Shown here piece after piece: positions 1-12,116 of a DNA stretch of 64,000 bases (the stretch's first letter is position 1; each line of letters starts with the position of its first letter). The notes under the pieces were generated by a model. That model was not told the origin of the DNA. It searched no databases and saw only the letters and a list, made by a program, of their open reading frames with translations. The translations under genes and the position numbers were made by a program. Origin of the DNA: Amoebidium appalachense (taxonomy: Eukaryota; Ichthyosporea). The DNA lies in the NCBI GenBank assembly GCA_963693365.1, contig CAVNZM010000015.1, forward strand, positions 3,906,001 through 3,970,000, given 5' to 3'.

Positions 1-793
1 CCCCCCCCCCCCGCTCCCCCGTTAATATGCATACTCTTTATTTGCACCCTGTAAAATGTTCAAGTCACCCGTCATGAATGTGTGCTTCGTACTGAGTTAC
101 TATGACACATTCTAACCCCTTCCCTCCCCCCTTCCCCCCCCCCCCCTCCCCCCTCTCCCCCTTGCCCCCCCTAAGGCTTCTTTGCTTGGGCATCTGCGGC
201 TGCCTGGATGGTAGCTGCGAACGGCCCGGTATTCCAACTCTATTATCACCTTCATCATCGACAACATGACCACAAGAAGCGAAGCGTCAAAACTTTTTAA
301 GTCGCAGGTGAGTGTGAGTGAGGTGCTTACTGAAGTTCGGGGAGGGGTGTGATCACTGTGCTTGCCACGCGGGCGCCGAGGAAGGAAGGGGGGGGGGGGG
401 GGGAATCACCCGGACACACGTGCCTCACTTGATCGAGAGCGTAGCGCTTGTAACTGTTATCACAACTTGCAGTTTACTAAGCCGCAGTACTGATTAGGAG
501 CACTGTGCGGCAGCAAAAACGTTTCAAGGCAAACTCGTGGCATAGCCCAGAGCATCGGAAGAAAACGATTTAAATATTTTTCTTTCTCCCTTTTTGACCC
601 CCAGCCTCGCTTTAAATTTACCTTCTTTTTTTAATATATAATAAAAAAAACCGCCGTTTAAGGGCCGTGGCGCTCGCGTTGTAAATAATTTCGCTCGACG
701 CGCTACTGAAAAAAATGACTGTGTAAATGTAGGCATGTAACAGTTCAAGTTTCTGTTGTTTTCAGTTCTGCCCCTTGTGGTGGTGGTGGGTTG

Positions 794-828
<35 letters not shown>

Positions 829-1259
829 AGTACGAGAAACTTTCTAGAAGTTGTTACATATGCAGCTAGTGGCACACCGTCAGCTGTAAAGCCTTGTGTA
901 CTGAGTCTCTGTGATATTACTGTACGCATCTCATAATGTCAAGGTGTGTGCAGCGTACAGTGTGTGTGTGCGTGTGTGTGAATTGTGTGCCACGGCGTGT
1001 GTGTGCGTGTGTATGTGTGTACACGTGTGTGTGTGTGTCTTTGTGTGGGCGTGTACATGTCAACAGTTACTTCAATGTGGATATGTTCTACGTGTGTACA
1101 TGCACGTGTGTGTCACACGCCAGTGAGTGTGCCACCGTGTACACATGCATAGTGTGTATGCATGCACGTATGCATGAGCGCGTGTTTCTGTCACAGTACG
1201 TGCCTGGATGCGTGTGTGTGTGCGCGTGTACGTGTGTGTGCACCGTTTAGTGTGTGTGC

Positions 1260-1346
<87 letters not shown>

Positions 1347-2437
1347 ATGTGTGTGTGTACAGTGTCATGTACATGTCGTGCGGCGCGCGCGTGTGTGTGT
1401 GTACTACTAGCACGTAGTCACCGTAGTACTTTGCTTTCTTGCCTCCCGTCAAGGTACGACTGATTTAGCTATAGCTATAGGTCAGTTAGTATTACTTGCT
1501 ATAGATAGTATATATACTTGGCAATAATAGTAATTTTAGGAAAAGGAAAACGGTGAAAAACAGCCGCCCGTCATGCCCGTGGCAGGCTGCTCAGGCGGTT
1601 ATGCGCCAGCCTCCAGGCCCTCAGCCTCAGGCCCGACAGGGCCATCGATACGATGTCGGGAGCAATCGCGTTGACGAACTATGCATGGTATGTTCTAGGG
1701 GGACCATGATATGCGATTCCGGGACACTGAGTGAATTCCTTCTTATAAGCATTGCACGGGCTAGCTTCAAGTGCGAACTTCAAGCCTCCGGAGGAAGCTC
1801 GAGAGTCTATAATATACGCAAACAAAACAACAGCGGGACACTAAGAGAGTTCAGTGAACATTTTGGAAGCTGAATCTCTAAATTGGTTTACATGCGCCAG
1901 GTCGGATAGGCAAAAGGCTGGCGCTCAGATCGATCACGATCGGACGAGTCGACGTCACGTACGTATACGTACAGCACTTACCAGTATACTCATGTCAGGC
2001 CTCATGATCACGGGCGGCTGCGATGGATTATCTTGCAAAGCTCTGGCATAGCAACCATTGTAAATCTATAAATAATTACACGTGAATTGACTTGCCTGAG
2101 CTTTGGCGTCGACGTCAGTATACAGGTACCTACATACGGTACCGTACCAGTTGGAGACTAATTGTTCCTGCAGCTGGACTTATCTTGTGACTGCAGGTGC
2201 ACACGGGCGCGTGATCAGTACAATAGTTGCGCATGCATGCACCGATTGAGCCAACTTGCGGCAGTCACGGCTCAGGCTCAGTATGTGCATTAGCACTAAT
2301 TTGCTTGTATAATTTAGCAGCTCGAAGTTGCAAACGTGTACGCCCGAAGGTGGAGCAACTAGTATATAACACAACACACAGTGCCTACCATGAACGTGGT
2401 CCACATCCCAGAAAGCACATTTGTCAAATTTCGCATA
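1..2437. other. gene-free left flank with simple repeats
   Basis: No coding region is supported. The stretch holds poly-C at the left edge and near 135-170, poly-G near 389-403 and 795-827, and a long (TG)n-rich block. The region 1450-2437 is ordinary mixed sequence with no recognisable exon or RNA gene. Confidence 0.6.
944..1412. repeat. (TG)n-rich microsatellite block
   Basis: Imperfect TG repeats interrupted by TGCG and TACA units, with purest runs at about 1260-1290 and 1300-1345. The open frames on both strands here are Cys-Val or Thr-His repeats and are not genes. Confidence 0.95.
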
Positions 2438-2793
2438 TCTAAGGGTATTTGCTTTGAGCGCCTTTTGACTTCGCGCATTTCCCGTGCGCGTGGTCGTTTA
2501 CACATCTATCAAGGTATTTTCGCAAGTATTTCTAATGTCCATCCTGCATGCTAATCTGCTCACTCTTTATAAAGTTTTTCTTCGTCCATGTTTTTCCCAG
2601 TTGTGTCCTCCTATGACTATTTAGGTATTCCTTTCACCTCTAAGGGTATTTGCTTTGAGCGCCTTTTGACTTCGCGCATTTCCCGTGCGCGTGGTCGTTT
2701 TACACATCTATCAAGGCATTTTCGCAAGTATTTCTAATGTCCATCTTGCTATAATCTGCTCACTCTTTATAAAGTTTTTCTTCGTCCATGTTT
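2438..2793 (+). repeat. direct duplication of about 155 bp inside the LINE remnant
   Basis: The segment 2438-2593 recurs at 2639-2793 (offset about 201 bp) with few differences. Both copies read toward the LTLYKVFLRP motif. This is an internal tandem duplication that further breaks the element. Confidence 0.8.
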
Positions 2794-4005
2794 CGTTTAT
2801 GGCCTCCCGTTACTCTTGTGTGCCCCTCCACGGCAACAGCGCGCGGCGCTTCGGGAATTCGATTCCTTTCAGCGTGAATTTATTCAGTTCATCTCTCGGA
2901 CCTCGCGTAGTAGGCATCCTCTGGCGGCTCCTTTGCTGAGTGTTTTTGGTCTCCCTCCGACGAGTCAGCGTATGAATGAGTTAGGCCTTCGCTTTTGTTT
3001 TCATTTGGTTAGGCTTCCTTCTTATCATCCTTTGTTGCAATTCTTTCCTTCTTTAGACCCTGTTCCCATTTCTAATGTTCGTGCAAAATGTCCTGCACCC
3101 AATCTATCTCCCATTCAGAGATATCCTTTTTTTTTTTAATATTTGTCTCCTTTATTGTTCTCTTCCCCTATTTATCAGCAGTATGTTACTTGGTTTCATA
3201 CTCAATATCCTTTGCTTCATCGTTGTGATAAAGAGTATCATGGTAGGACTCTTGAGCCTGTGCTTCTTTGTATATTAGAGACTCGTCTATTTTCTCTACA
3301 ATCGTTATGTAAATTAGCTACTTATATTCATCCGAAGCTTCCTCTCGTAAACCTACCACACTTGCCGATTTTGCCATTCTAACCCCTTCGTGTGATATTG
3401 CTTGGAAATGTTTATTGTGGAGTTGTAACCTTAGTTTCCATAAATGTTTGTGTCACTTTTGTGCAGAACCTTTGTCTCGCAAACATCTAGATAAGTGTAT
3501 TTATTTATCTCAGATTCTTCCGTTAGAAATTCGAAGACTAGCTATATATTTAGGTATTACTTCTATTGACTATCTGTTAAACCACCGCGTATGTACATTT
3601 TTTTCTTTTGACTGGATTTATTCGACGTGTTTAACGTGTTTTCTAGGGTGTATGATTATTTGAGTCGTTATCTCCTCCGTATCCGTGAGTAGGGGTTTTT
3701 GTATTTTCTTCTCTGAGATATCTGTGATATCTCCGGGGGTCTACACACTTTTTATTGCGTGGACACTGCCGGAGGCCCAGCCACATTCGACGGCCTACTG
3801 CGTTTTCCAGCGCAGCCAATCAAATGCAGCCCGTGACATATGTACATGCTAGGCAACAATGAGCGCCATCGGAGTATATGACACCCCTATTACATATTAT
3901 GGGTAAGCAGAGGCTAGCATCGGTAGCCCCGAAAGAAAGTTAAGGCACCGGATCACCTGCTTGCTTCTCTTTCATGAGCATATCATTAAAGTCATCATAA
4001 AAAAG
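2438..4005 (+). mobile_element. LINE (non-LTR) remnant, 3' part of ORF2 plus 3'UTR
   Basis: Frames at 2745-3140 and, after shifts, 3143-3663 read like the end of a LINE ORF2. There is an LTLYKVFLRP segment typical of the region after the RT domain, then a basic Leu-rich stretch around MNELGLRF. A C-x2-C-x7-H-x3-C knuckle (CHFCAEPLSRKHLDKC) lies near 3430-3510, as at the C-terminus of many LINE ORF2 proteins. Stops and frame changes show it is dead. The 3' UTR seems to run to an ATTAAA-like signal and a short A-run near 3985-4005. No catalytic RT core is present, so the copy is 5' truncated. Confidence 0.65.
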
Positions 4006-4267
4006 GTTTTTTCAAACTGTGAAAGAGAGTTGGTGGTCCAAAAGTTCAGCGTATATACGGAAGCGTATTTCGGTAAGTACATTTGGTTATCAACACGGCT
4101 TCAAACACAGGCCTAAAAAAAAAAAAAATTGTTTTTTTTTTCTTCCACCACAGCGCCGGGATGGGTTCTGGTGATGGACGTGGTGAAGCGTGTGTGTGCA
4201 TGGAGGGGCACTGCATGGGGCAGGAGGAGGCGGGGCCCAGGGAGGGGGGGTTCACGACCGAGAATAA

Positions 4268-4615
4268 TTTTTTTTTCTAATGACTTTATTGATATGCTCA
4301 GTAAAATAGAAGCCATCGAGATACCAGCGATATCTCGGAGAAGAAAATACAAAAGCCCTCACTCTCGGATACGGAGGAGATAACGACTTAAATAATCATT
4401 GTCTTCTCAGTATGCCGTGCATACTTGTCATATCTTTCCGTCGAATAAATCCAGTCAAAAGAAAAAAAATAATCATACACCTTAGAAAACTCATTAAACA
4501 TACCGTGGTTCAACAGATAGTCAATAGACGTAATATCAGGATTATCTAAATAAGCCAGTCTTCTAATTTCTAACGGAATAATCTGAGATAAATAAATACA
4601 TCTATCTAAGTGATG
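4268..4615 (-). mobile_element. inverted second LINE 3' end
   Basis: The reverse complement matches the last part of ORF2 and the start of the 3' UTR of the forward copy (about 3490-3740) with moderate divergence. It ends on the minus strand with AATAAA followed by a run of A (4280-4269), a retroposed polyadenylated tail. Another minus-strand AATAAA plus A-rich end at about 4620-4650 suggests a third nested 3' end. Confidence 0.6.
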
Positions 4616-4659
4616 TGATTATTATTTTATGATGGCTTTATTGATGTTTTCTTCGTCCA

Positions 4660-5338
4660 GATTTGCCCCCTCAGGCTTGATTCACACTTGATGAATTAAC
4701 GTGTTTTCTGATGGAATGTTTTATGAAGGCACAGTCCACCCATGAAATATTTAGAAAATGTACTGATGTTTACATTCCAGTAATACCTATACGGGGATAA
4801 TCAATTCAAGAAGCGATTCGCCAAGATCAGAACACTGACGGTTGGAGTCTAGGGGATTTATCCCTAATAAATAAATCTGCCCCAGGAATTTTTTATGGCA
4901 GATACGCACCCGACCCCCTCTTCCCTCTTTGAGCGGTACTCGACATACGACTATACGACTCTCGCGCCTCGTGATCATCGGGCCATCATTACCATACGGT
5001 TTCTTTACGTTCGACGTTACAGATACATACGGTCTGGGCTGCCTTATTTTGCGGTAAAGCCTTGCCAACAGGGACTTGCTCTGTGACTGTGAGCAGGTCT
5101 GGGGCCGTGCACTGGCCCGGTGTGACCTCTTGGCAACTAAACCAACGTTGCATTCGATTTGAGCTGAAACATTCGGGTCGCGAGTGACTCAGTGCTCCTA
5201 CTGTAGCCCTAGCAAACTTTTAAAAATGGCCAAGGCTCCGGAGAGGAGTCGAGTTGGCATGGGCGTGCTGAAAGGGAGCTCGAGCGGTGGCCGTCTGCTC
5301 CTTGCTGTTGGATGGTTGTGGCTGAACTTGGCATCGTG
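4660..5338. other. no gene recognised
   Basis: Mixed-composition sequence between the LINE remnants and the LTR element. Open frames of up to 93 codons occur but show no known domain, splice support or repeat. Confidence 0.4.
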
Positions 5339-5938
5339 TGTCGTGGCAACAAACAGTGTGTATACAAACTACTCTAACTATCTGCACGCTTAAAGGGGCT
5401 CGAAACCGTGTATACGTATAAACTTTTCTTTGAGTTGGGTGGGAAGCGAGAAAACGAGTCCTCAGAAGAACTTCGAAAAGCCCGCGACCCCGCGAGACAC
5501 TTCACAGACACGCGGCCCACTGGCCAGACAAATACCACAGTGACATTCAGCCAATCACAACACTCCCTCCCCCACAGACTACACGCACTCCACACCATTG
5601 GCTACCGCCACCTGAGACACCCCTACAGCACTACAACACGTACACACCTTTACTCACAATACATATAAGCATACACACACGCGAGCAGGCAACATGGGTC
5701 TCGCCAAGCACACAGCAAGAAGCAATACAACATATAACATGCAGAGTACGCAGAGGCATGGGGCATGCACGCGCGCACCAAACAATCAGCCGCCGCTGCA
5801 TCAGGTTCTCCCCATACCACTGATTAATCTCCTAATACCCCACTTAGACCCCGGCATCACTATGCAAGAAAACCCCCCGAAATTCACTCACCAAAACACG
5901 AAATATAGAAGCAAACTAATACGAATCAGCTCAGCACA
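5339..5938 (-). repeat. left LTR (3' LTR of the minus-strand element)
   Basis: 600 bp, nearly identical to 8240-8838. Differences seen are a two-base substitution near 5750 and one extra C in a C-run near 5875. Plus-strand ends are TGTCGTGG and CAGCACA. Confidence 0.9.
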
Positions 5939-5942
5939 TGAC

Positions 5943-6901
5943 AACTCCCCCCTCGCACAGAAAATAACTGAGTTCCACCTCAGTAAAAACTACCTAAAAA
6001 CAAAATAAAGTTATGTGCTGAGCGACTACAACTACCGCTACCCATGCAGGAAGCAACATTTAACATATAACATAAAACATATACATGCATCCACACACCA
6101 CCCCACCATGGTTAATACCCAACCCAACCCCAAAACAAGGATAATTATGAACCGCCACTGACGTTGCCCTGTAGATGCACCTCTGCCCCCGTCCACAACC
6201 TGCACCCAAAACCCCATGCCCCTGGCACAATGTTATATCGAGTGGAACATAGCAACAGACATGATAACAGACACCATCCATACAACCACACTCAGCATGC
6301 CCCATCCACAAAGAATTCCTAACACATTGTCCAAACATGCCATGACGAACACCTCCAGACTCATGTGACGTACACCTCCAGACTCTCTTGCTGGCCATTC
6401 CTCTACCCGACAAAGACTCCTACTACGTAGGTCCCGGTGGTTTGGGAATGCCTCCGCCCCAACCGTGCCCTACACAGCGGTGTGTCTAAGGCCTACTGCT
6501 GCACTGGGCACCACAACACTACTCAACAACACTACGGGCAGCCACTCCAAAGGGCCTCAACACCAGGCCCAGGGCAGCCACTCCAAGGGGCCTCAGCACC
6601 AGGCCCTTTGACGACGGGGGTTCACAACAGTGGGGGCCTGCCACTGCCATGACTACACTTCGACCCCCCCCCCCAGCCCCCTCGTCAGAGGGCCGAGCTC
6701 CCAGACAGCAGCAGGACTTTCTATTCCACTGACCCTAACCAGACACGTCGCCAACACAGGACTCATACACACGTCGAAAACGCCAGGCACCAGTAGAAAA
6801 CTCAGCGAAAAAAACACACCACACAACTCCCATACAACAACAACTTGAACAACCCAAGAGACGGCCTACCCCCTAATAAAACCTTCATACCTGCAACACG
6901 G
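5943..6901. other. noncoding interior of the LTR element
   Basis: This is where pol would be expected downstream of gag. No Pol motif is seen in any frame. A roughly 36-bp unit is repeated twice at about 6537-6610. Confidence 0.6.
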
Positions 6902-8122
6902 TCACCGACGTCCCCCACGACGGGGCTGTTTGCACCACGCGTATGTGTGCCCCCGCTCCTTGCAGTTGTCGCAGGTGCCTGGGAAAGAGTCCGGCGCCGG
7001 CTCTTGCTGTCCCGCCCGACGACGCCAGCCTGGCCCATCATCCCGCTGTGGCCGTGGCTGGTAGGGCTGGTAGCGCCGTGGGGAGGGTGACCGCCGCCGG
7101 TCCCCTCTGAGGCCTCTGCCCTCCTCCCTCTCACGGTCCCGGTACCTGTCTCCTCTGTACCGGTCCCCCTCCTGGTCCTTCTCCTCCAGACGCTTGGTGA
7201 GCACAGCCACCTGCTTCAAGAGAGCAGTGAGTGTAGGCGTGTCCTGCCCAGCCCCATGCTTTACCTCCATAACCTCAGCAGCATGCTTATCCCTCATAGC
7301 CAGCTTACTCTCAAACTGCGCTAAAAACCGCCTCTTCACCGCCCTCCACGCCAAGTCTACCTCATGCTGCTCTTCATGCTGAGCAAACAGCTCACCAAAC
7401 TGACTGCTATCTACAAACAGAGAGCGCGCAGCATGAAACTTTCCACGAGCATCATTCTCCAACCCAGCAAGAAACACAAGAGCACGAAAATTTTCTTCGA
7501 ACAGCTCAAAGTGGGTTCTAGCTTCGGTCACAGACATGGTGAGGGGGGGGTAAGTAAACTTAGCTTGTCTGAGATCAGCGTCAAACTCCCGTCGTCGTCC
7601 GTCGTCCAGGTACTTGGCCACCGCCCTGTCAAGCCACTCAAGCTCATTCTCGGGGCGCAAAACCTCAACCACGTCCCCGGAGCCGCCTGTAACAAGAGGC
7701 ACCTGTGCGTTGGCCGCTTCGTAGCGGGCGGCCAGCTGGAGTGCGGCCGGGTTGCGGGCTCCACCCGCCACTGTGCGGGCGTACGCAACTGTGCGCACAG
7801 ACGGCTCGTCGGTAGGCAGTTGTGTGCTTTCAAGCACTTTCTGGAACTCCAGCATTGAGGAGCCCACAGTGTTCATGATGAGTGTGGCCATCCTTCGAGG
7901 GGTTTGGACGTCCTTCCCCTCAGTGGCCTCTGCTGGGCAAACAGCCCTGAGCTTGCTAAGCCACCTAGGGAGGGCGAGGTCCTGAGCGAGGACTAAGTCC
8001 CCTGTGATACTAGTCCTACTGCTCATGTTGCCTAAGCCAACTGTTGCTAGCTGTAGGCCTGTGTGTGCGTATGTTTCTTCTACCTCTAACTGTCGAAAAA
8101 GTCCTAAGTCAAAGCCACTCAT
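6902..8122 (-). CDS. Gag-like nucleocapsid protein of the LTR element
   Basis: A 406-codon frame from the methionine at 8122. The frame is open 30 codons further upstream (to 8212), but that segment abuts the LTR and is probably leader. The first two thirds are charged and helical, as in capsid regions. Residues about 310-400 are Arg/Asp/Pro-rich, and near the C-terminus is a C-x2-C-x4-H-x4-C zinc knuckle (CDNCKERGHTYAWC) followed by a basic tail. This is the usual Gag order: capsid, basic linker, knuckle. It would package element RNA in cytoplasmic particles. The intact frame with no pol suggests it is used in trans with enzymes from another element. Confidence 0.8.
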   Translation of the reverse strand: MSGFDLGLFRQLEVEETYAHTGLQLATVGLGNMSSRTSITGDLVLAQDLALPRWLSKLRAVCPAEATEGKDVQTPRRMATLIMNTVGSSMLEFQKVLESTQLPTDEPSVRTVAYARTVAGGARNPAALQLAARYEAANAQVPLVTGGSGDVVEVLRPENELEWLDRAVAKYLDDGRRREFDADLRQAKFTYPPLTMSVTEARTHFELFEENFRALVFLAGLENDARGKFHAARSLFVDSSQFGELFAQHEEQHEVDLAWRAVKRRFLAQFESKLAMRDKHAAEVMEVKHGAGQDTPTLTALLKQVAVLTKRLEEKDQEGDRYRGDRYRDREREEGRGLRGDRRRSPSPRRYQPYQPRPQRDDGPGWRRRAGQQEPAPDSFPGTCDNCKERGHTYAWCKQPRRGGRR

Positions 8123-8239
8123 AACCGCTAGGCGTGAAGAGAAAAAAAAAAAAACTAGGGGTGAAAGCAACAGCCCAGAAGGACTAACAGTGCGTGTGCC
8201 CCCTCCCTGCAAAAAACTGCAGAGAAAGGGGGTGTAGCT

Positions 8240-8838
8240 TGTCGTGGCAACAAACAGTGTGTATACAAACTACTCTAACTATCTGCACGCTTAAAGGGGC
8301 TCGAAACCGTGTATACGTATAAACTTTTCTTTGAGTTGGGTGGGAAGCGAGAAAACGAGTCCTCAGAAGAACTTCGAAAAGCCCGCGACCCCGCGAGACA
8401 CTTCACAGACACGCGGCCCACTGGCCAGACAAATACCACAGTGACATTCAGCCAATCACAACACTCCCTCCCCCACAGACTACACGCACTCCACACCATT
8501 GGCTACCGCCACCTGAGACACCCCTACAGCACTACAACACGTACACACCTTTACTCACAATACATATAAGCATACACACACGCGAGCAGGCAACATGGGT
8601 CTCGCCAAGCACACAGCAAGAAGCAATACAACATATAACATGCAGAGTACAAAGAGGCATGGGGCATGCACGCGCGCACCAAACAATCAGCCGCCGCTGC
8701 ATCAGGTTCTCCCCATACCACTGATTAATCTCCTAATACCCCACTTAGACCCCGGCATCACTATGCAAGAAAACCCCCGAAATTCACTCACCAAAACACG
8801 AAATATAGAAGCAAACTAATACGAATCAGCTCAGCACA
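8240..8838 (-). repeat. right LTR (5' LTR of the minus-strand element)
   Basis: 599 bp and about 99.5% identical to the left LTR. Transcription of gag would start inside it and run leftwards. The interior adjoining it does not show the usual TGG of a tRNA primer site. Confidence 0.9.
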
Positions 8839-9393
8839 TGACCGTCAGTGCGTCAACGCACAAGTTAGTAAGTGACGACTGAAGCTTTTACTATGCGAGT
8901 CATTGAATTTGTGGCAGTAGTGTACCACCACTACTGTATTCTCAGAAGCCTTTGCGGGGTGCCACATATTAATTTATTCATGTAATAGTATTATGTTTAA
9001 AACGGATGTGACGAGCACATTGATCTGGGTTGGCCGTGTATGTTAGACAACGACACCCATGTCTCATTTTAATAAAATTAAATTTTTTTTAAGAGGCTTC
9101 TGTACAGCCTGGCAGTGATTTGGGTAGAGTCTGTACAGTTAATGATTTTTCTTCGGCATGGCACGGCACACCGCCACGCACACAGTCACACCAACACTGC
9201 ACACACAGTGTCACACGTGCATTTAGTCACACACCGTGACCCCCAAGCACGCACGCACACACACACACACACAAACCGTGACACACACACACATGCACAC
9301 TCACACACGCGTGTGTGCGCGCACACACACACACACATACACACACAGAGAGAGAGAGAGAGTCACACAGTCACACACTGACACACACGCACG

Positions 9394-9466
<73 letters not shown>

Positions 9467-10246
9467 TGTGACACACACCGTGACACACACACTCACACCG
9501 GCCGTGGCGCACCACCCTGCTACACTGACCGTCACGGTCACGGTGACACACACTGGCATGCATTTTCAAACTGCATGCAAGGAGTCAGTCAAATCATTTG
9601 AATACGGTACTACGTAAACCGTTGGCGGCCAGCCAGGCAACCTCAGTGATTTCAGAAGCCTTGTGACCGGGCTAGTATTGAATGTGTACTACGTGACCAC
9701 AACGTCGGGTCACGGCAATACATAAGGCGTACTGTGGATACTGTACGAGGTCTCACATCTGGAATTTGTATATGCAACTCAGGAATACTCATTGCCGATT
9801 TATTGAAACTACATAGTGACACTTAGAGTTCGAGTAAGTACAAGAGAGCTCGAGTGTACTTGTCAGTACTGTTGCCGGAACGCAAAGTATCACCTTCATG
9901 ATGGCCAAAGTGGCCGCGACCTGGATAGCGCAGTCCGGCCGGTGGCACATTTCCGCCTTGCCCTCCACCAATCATAATCACTCAGTCTCATAATGATGCG
10001 TAACATGATAGTGATGCAACTTAGCAACCTGAAGAGGCTCTCCGGAACCTTTCCATACACACTTGCAACTTAACTTGGGGCCCAGCCGTTACACCTGCAT
10101 ATCCCTTAACATGCCTCTAAGTAACACAGTAGCTAGCGCTAGCTGCCTCTGAATCCATTTGAAGGGCATAGACTAAGTAGACTGCAGTCCTAGCGGCGCC
10201 GGCTTAAACTTCAGAGTTACTAACAAAATATCTGATTCTCGTGCAG
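8839..10246. other. no gene; contains a (CA)n block
   Basis: Sequence right of the LTR element is AT-moderate with no recognised exon. 9178-9500 is a compound (CA)n block with short GA and CG interruptions. 9600-10246 is unremarkable until the polypyrimidine/AG before the exon at 10247. Confidence 0.5.
9238..9480. repeat. (CA)n microsatellite
   Basis: Nearly pure CA at about 9401-9465, flanked by imperfect CA with a (GA)n insert near 9347-9361. Confidence 0.95.
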
Positions 10247-10495
10247 ACTTTGCCTTTGGTTCTACGGTCAACAATCCAGCCGCCTGGTCTGGTTATGCCT
10301 GTGACGGTCCTGCTTTGTTTAGGGGGACGGAAAACTCAACTACGGACTGTGGAAACACATGTGCAAGCAGTTCAGTATGCAATTACTACGTCTATGACAG
10401 CGCATCAAAGGCATGCAATACGTACTTCAACTGCATCCTCCTCTCGGGGCAACCAAATACAACCACAACGAGGATAAGATGGCCAAACGAGAATG
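10247..10495 (+). CDS. isolated PAN/apple-like exon
   Basis: Acceptor CTCGTGCAG and donor GTAAG bound 249 bp, phase 1 to phase 1. The 83 codons show the six-cysteine PAN/apple-like layout of the 28-54 kb gene: YACDG, then CGNTC, VCNYY, ACNTYFNC. It begins FAFGS, as the PAN-C exons begin FAWSA. The next PAN exon lies 17 kb away with two other gene regions between. It may be an early exon behind a giant intron, the end of a neighbouring paralogue, or a displaced copy. Confidence 0.7.
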
Positions 10496-11422
10496 GTAAG
10501 AATTCCTGCTTGGCAATGGCATTGCATGCAGATTATCACATGCAATCTGTCTGCCATTATGATACGGCGTAAAGCTTTTAATTGATTATGTATCATACAA
10601 TATCTCAGTGGCTCTGCCGGTGGCGTCTCTTTGAGATGTCTTTTGCTCCCTATCCATCAAAAAAGGATTTGGGGTACAAGCCTAGACTAAGTAGCGCTTG
10701 ATATTGGCAATTGTTCCCTTCGCCCTCCCTACTTACGCCCCCATCCATCCCCCCCCCCCCCCCCCCCCCCCCCCGCGGCTCTTCCTTTGGCAGAAACACA
10801 TGCAAACCCCTACGCACCCTAGTTTGAGCCAACCCCCCCCCCCCCCCCCGGTGGTTTTCAACTTAACATCACATCACAAACACACAAGCACACACGCACA
10901 CACACACAAAGTCATGCCATGCGCACGCGCACACACATGCACACACATTGCACCCGCAAGACATTTCAACTCTGGCGTGGGGCTAGTAGCCCCCCCAGAA
11001 AAAAAGTTGCGCTACTGGCCTCCGAGCATACACACCATAAGAAGAACTTGTGACTTTGGAAGGACTCTGAGGAAGACTGGACATTGCAAGTTGGTGGTAT
11101 GCATTTGCTAGTAATGTAACAAGACGTGAGCCCCAAGTTCATATTGGCCTGCTAACCACTCCCATCCATGCATATCACCTGATACTCTTTGTTTAAATAA
11201 CAGTCTGCCCAGCCAACTTGACCCGAACATGTATGACCCCTCCCCCCACCCCCCCCTCCCCCCCTCCCCCCCCCCCCCCCCCCAAAAAAAAAAACACCCA
11301 CTCACACGCGCACGCATGCACACCGTGGCACGTACGCATACACGTACACGTACACGTACGTGCAACATGCACAAACAGTGCTACACGCATACACACCAAA
11401 AGAGAAATAGAGAGGGGGAGGG

Positions 11423-11502
<80 letters not shown>

Positions 11503-11523
11503 CGGGCAGGAAGAAGGAGAGGG

Positions 11524-11557
<34 letters not shown>

Positions 11558-11973
11558 GGAGCCGGAGAGAGAGAGAGAGAAGAAAATAATAGAAAAGACA
11601 AAGTAAAGAAATGAAAAACAACAAATAAACAATTTAGCCAACATTAAACTAGTATATAACGCAAAAAAAAGCGGATACAATTGATTCAGCTACTAACAGT
11701 CGAAAGAGACCTTGGTTGTTCTCTCGTTGTCCCCTGGGCCAACGTTTCCAATAGTAAATGGAACTTCAGGACGGTAGCCTTGCCTTTTTCCCCCTTCTCC
11801 CCTCTCTTGTGCTATATGGTTCGATTGACTTCTTATAATCATTCCGTGACGTCTACCTACTTGCCCCCCCACCCCAACCCCCCCCCCCTCCTCCGCCGCC
11901 GCCTCTATTCTGTTTTTATCCTTTTTGTTTTCTTAATTGTTTTTTAAACACACTATTGGGGGTGGGGGGGACT

Positions 11974-12017
<44 letters not shown>

Positions 12018-12110
12018 CGTTGACCTCTTTGACTTTGTCTTTTGTGATGCTCGGTTGATCACCCAGATCGATCCAACTGATTTAGATATAGGCGGTAGTA
12101 ATGTAAGTTG
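10496..12110. other. low-complexity DNA, no exon recognised
   Basis: Poly-C at 10749-10773 and 10832-10848, imperfect CA at 10876-10950, poly-C then poly-A at 11260-11293, (GA)n at 11424-11500, poly-G at 11527-11556 and 11978-12016. The remaining unique sequence shows no exon with both splice signals and a recognisable domain. Confidence 0.6.
11424..11500. repeat. (GA)n microsatellite followed by poly-G
   Basis: About 38 GA units, then a short unique spacer, then a roughly 30-bp poly-G run. Confidence 0.95.
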
Positions 12111-12116
12111 TACTTC

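Larger units (their letters stand above)
5339..8838 (-). mobile_element. LTR retrotransposon with gag but no pol (TR-GAG-like)
   Basis: Two direct repeats of about 600 bp flank a 2.3 kb interior. Read on the minus strand each LTR begins TG and ends CA. The only recognisable protein is a Gag on the minus strand, next to the right (5') LTR. About 960 bp between the Gag stop and the left LTR hold no protease, RT, RNase H or integrase. A purine-rich GAGGGGGGAG tract lies just inside the left LTR on the minus strand, where the 3' polypurine tract belongs. The LTRs differ at about three positions, so the insertion looks recent. I found no clear target-site duplication and no canonical TGG-starting primer site. 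Confidence 0.8.

Noticed and set aside
911-1463. Several long open frames of Cys-Val, Thr-His and similar dipeptides, also at 9.1-9.6, 14.6-14.9, 31.5-32.2, 41.4-43.6 and 50.8-52 kb
   Set aside because: They are translations of (TG)n/(CA)n repeats, open in all frames because the repeat lacks stop codons.
5408-5668. 86-codon plus-strand frame repeated at 8309-8569
   Set aside because: It lies inside the two LTRs; repetition reflects the LTR, not a gene family.
6060-6413. 117-codon minus-strand frame in the LTR element interior, considered as a pol remnant
   Set aside because: No protease, RT or integrase motif; composition unlike Pol.
5330-8850. Target-site duplication around the LTR element
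   Set aside because: The bases before 5339 (ATCGTG) and after 8838 (TGACCG) do not match; none could be claimed.
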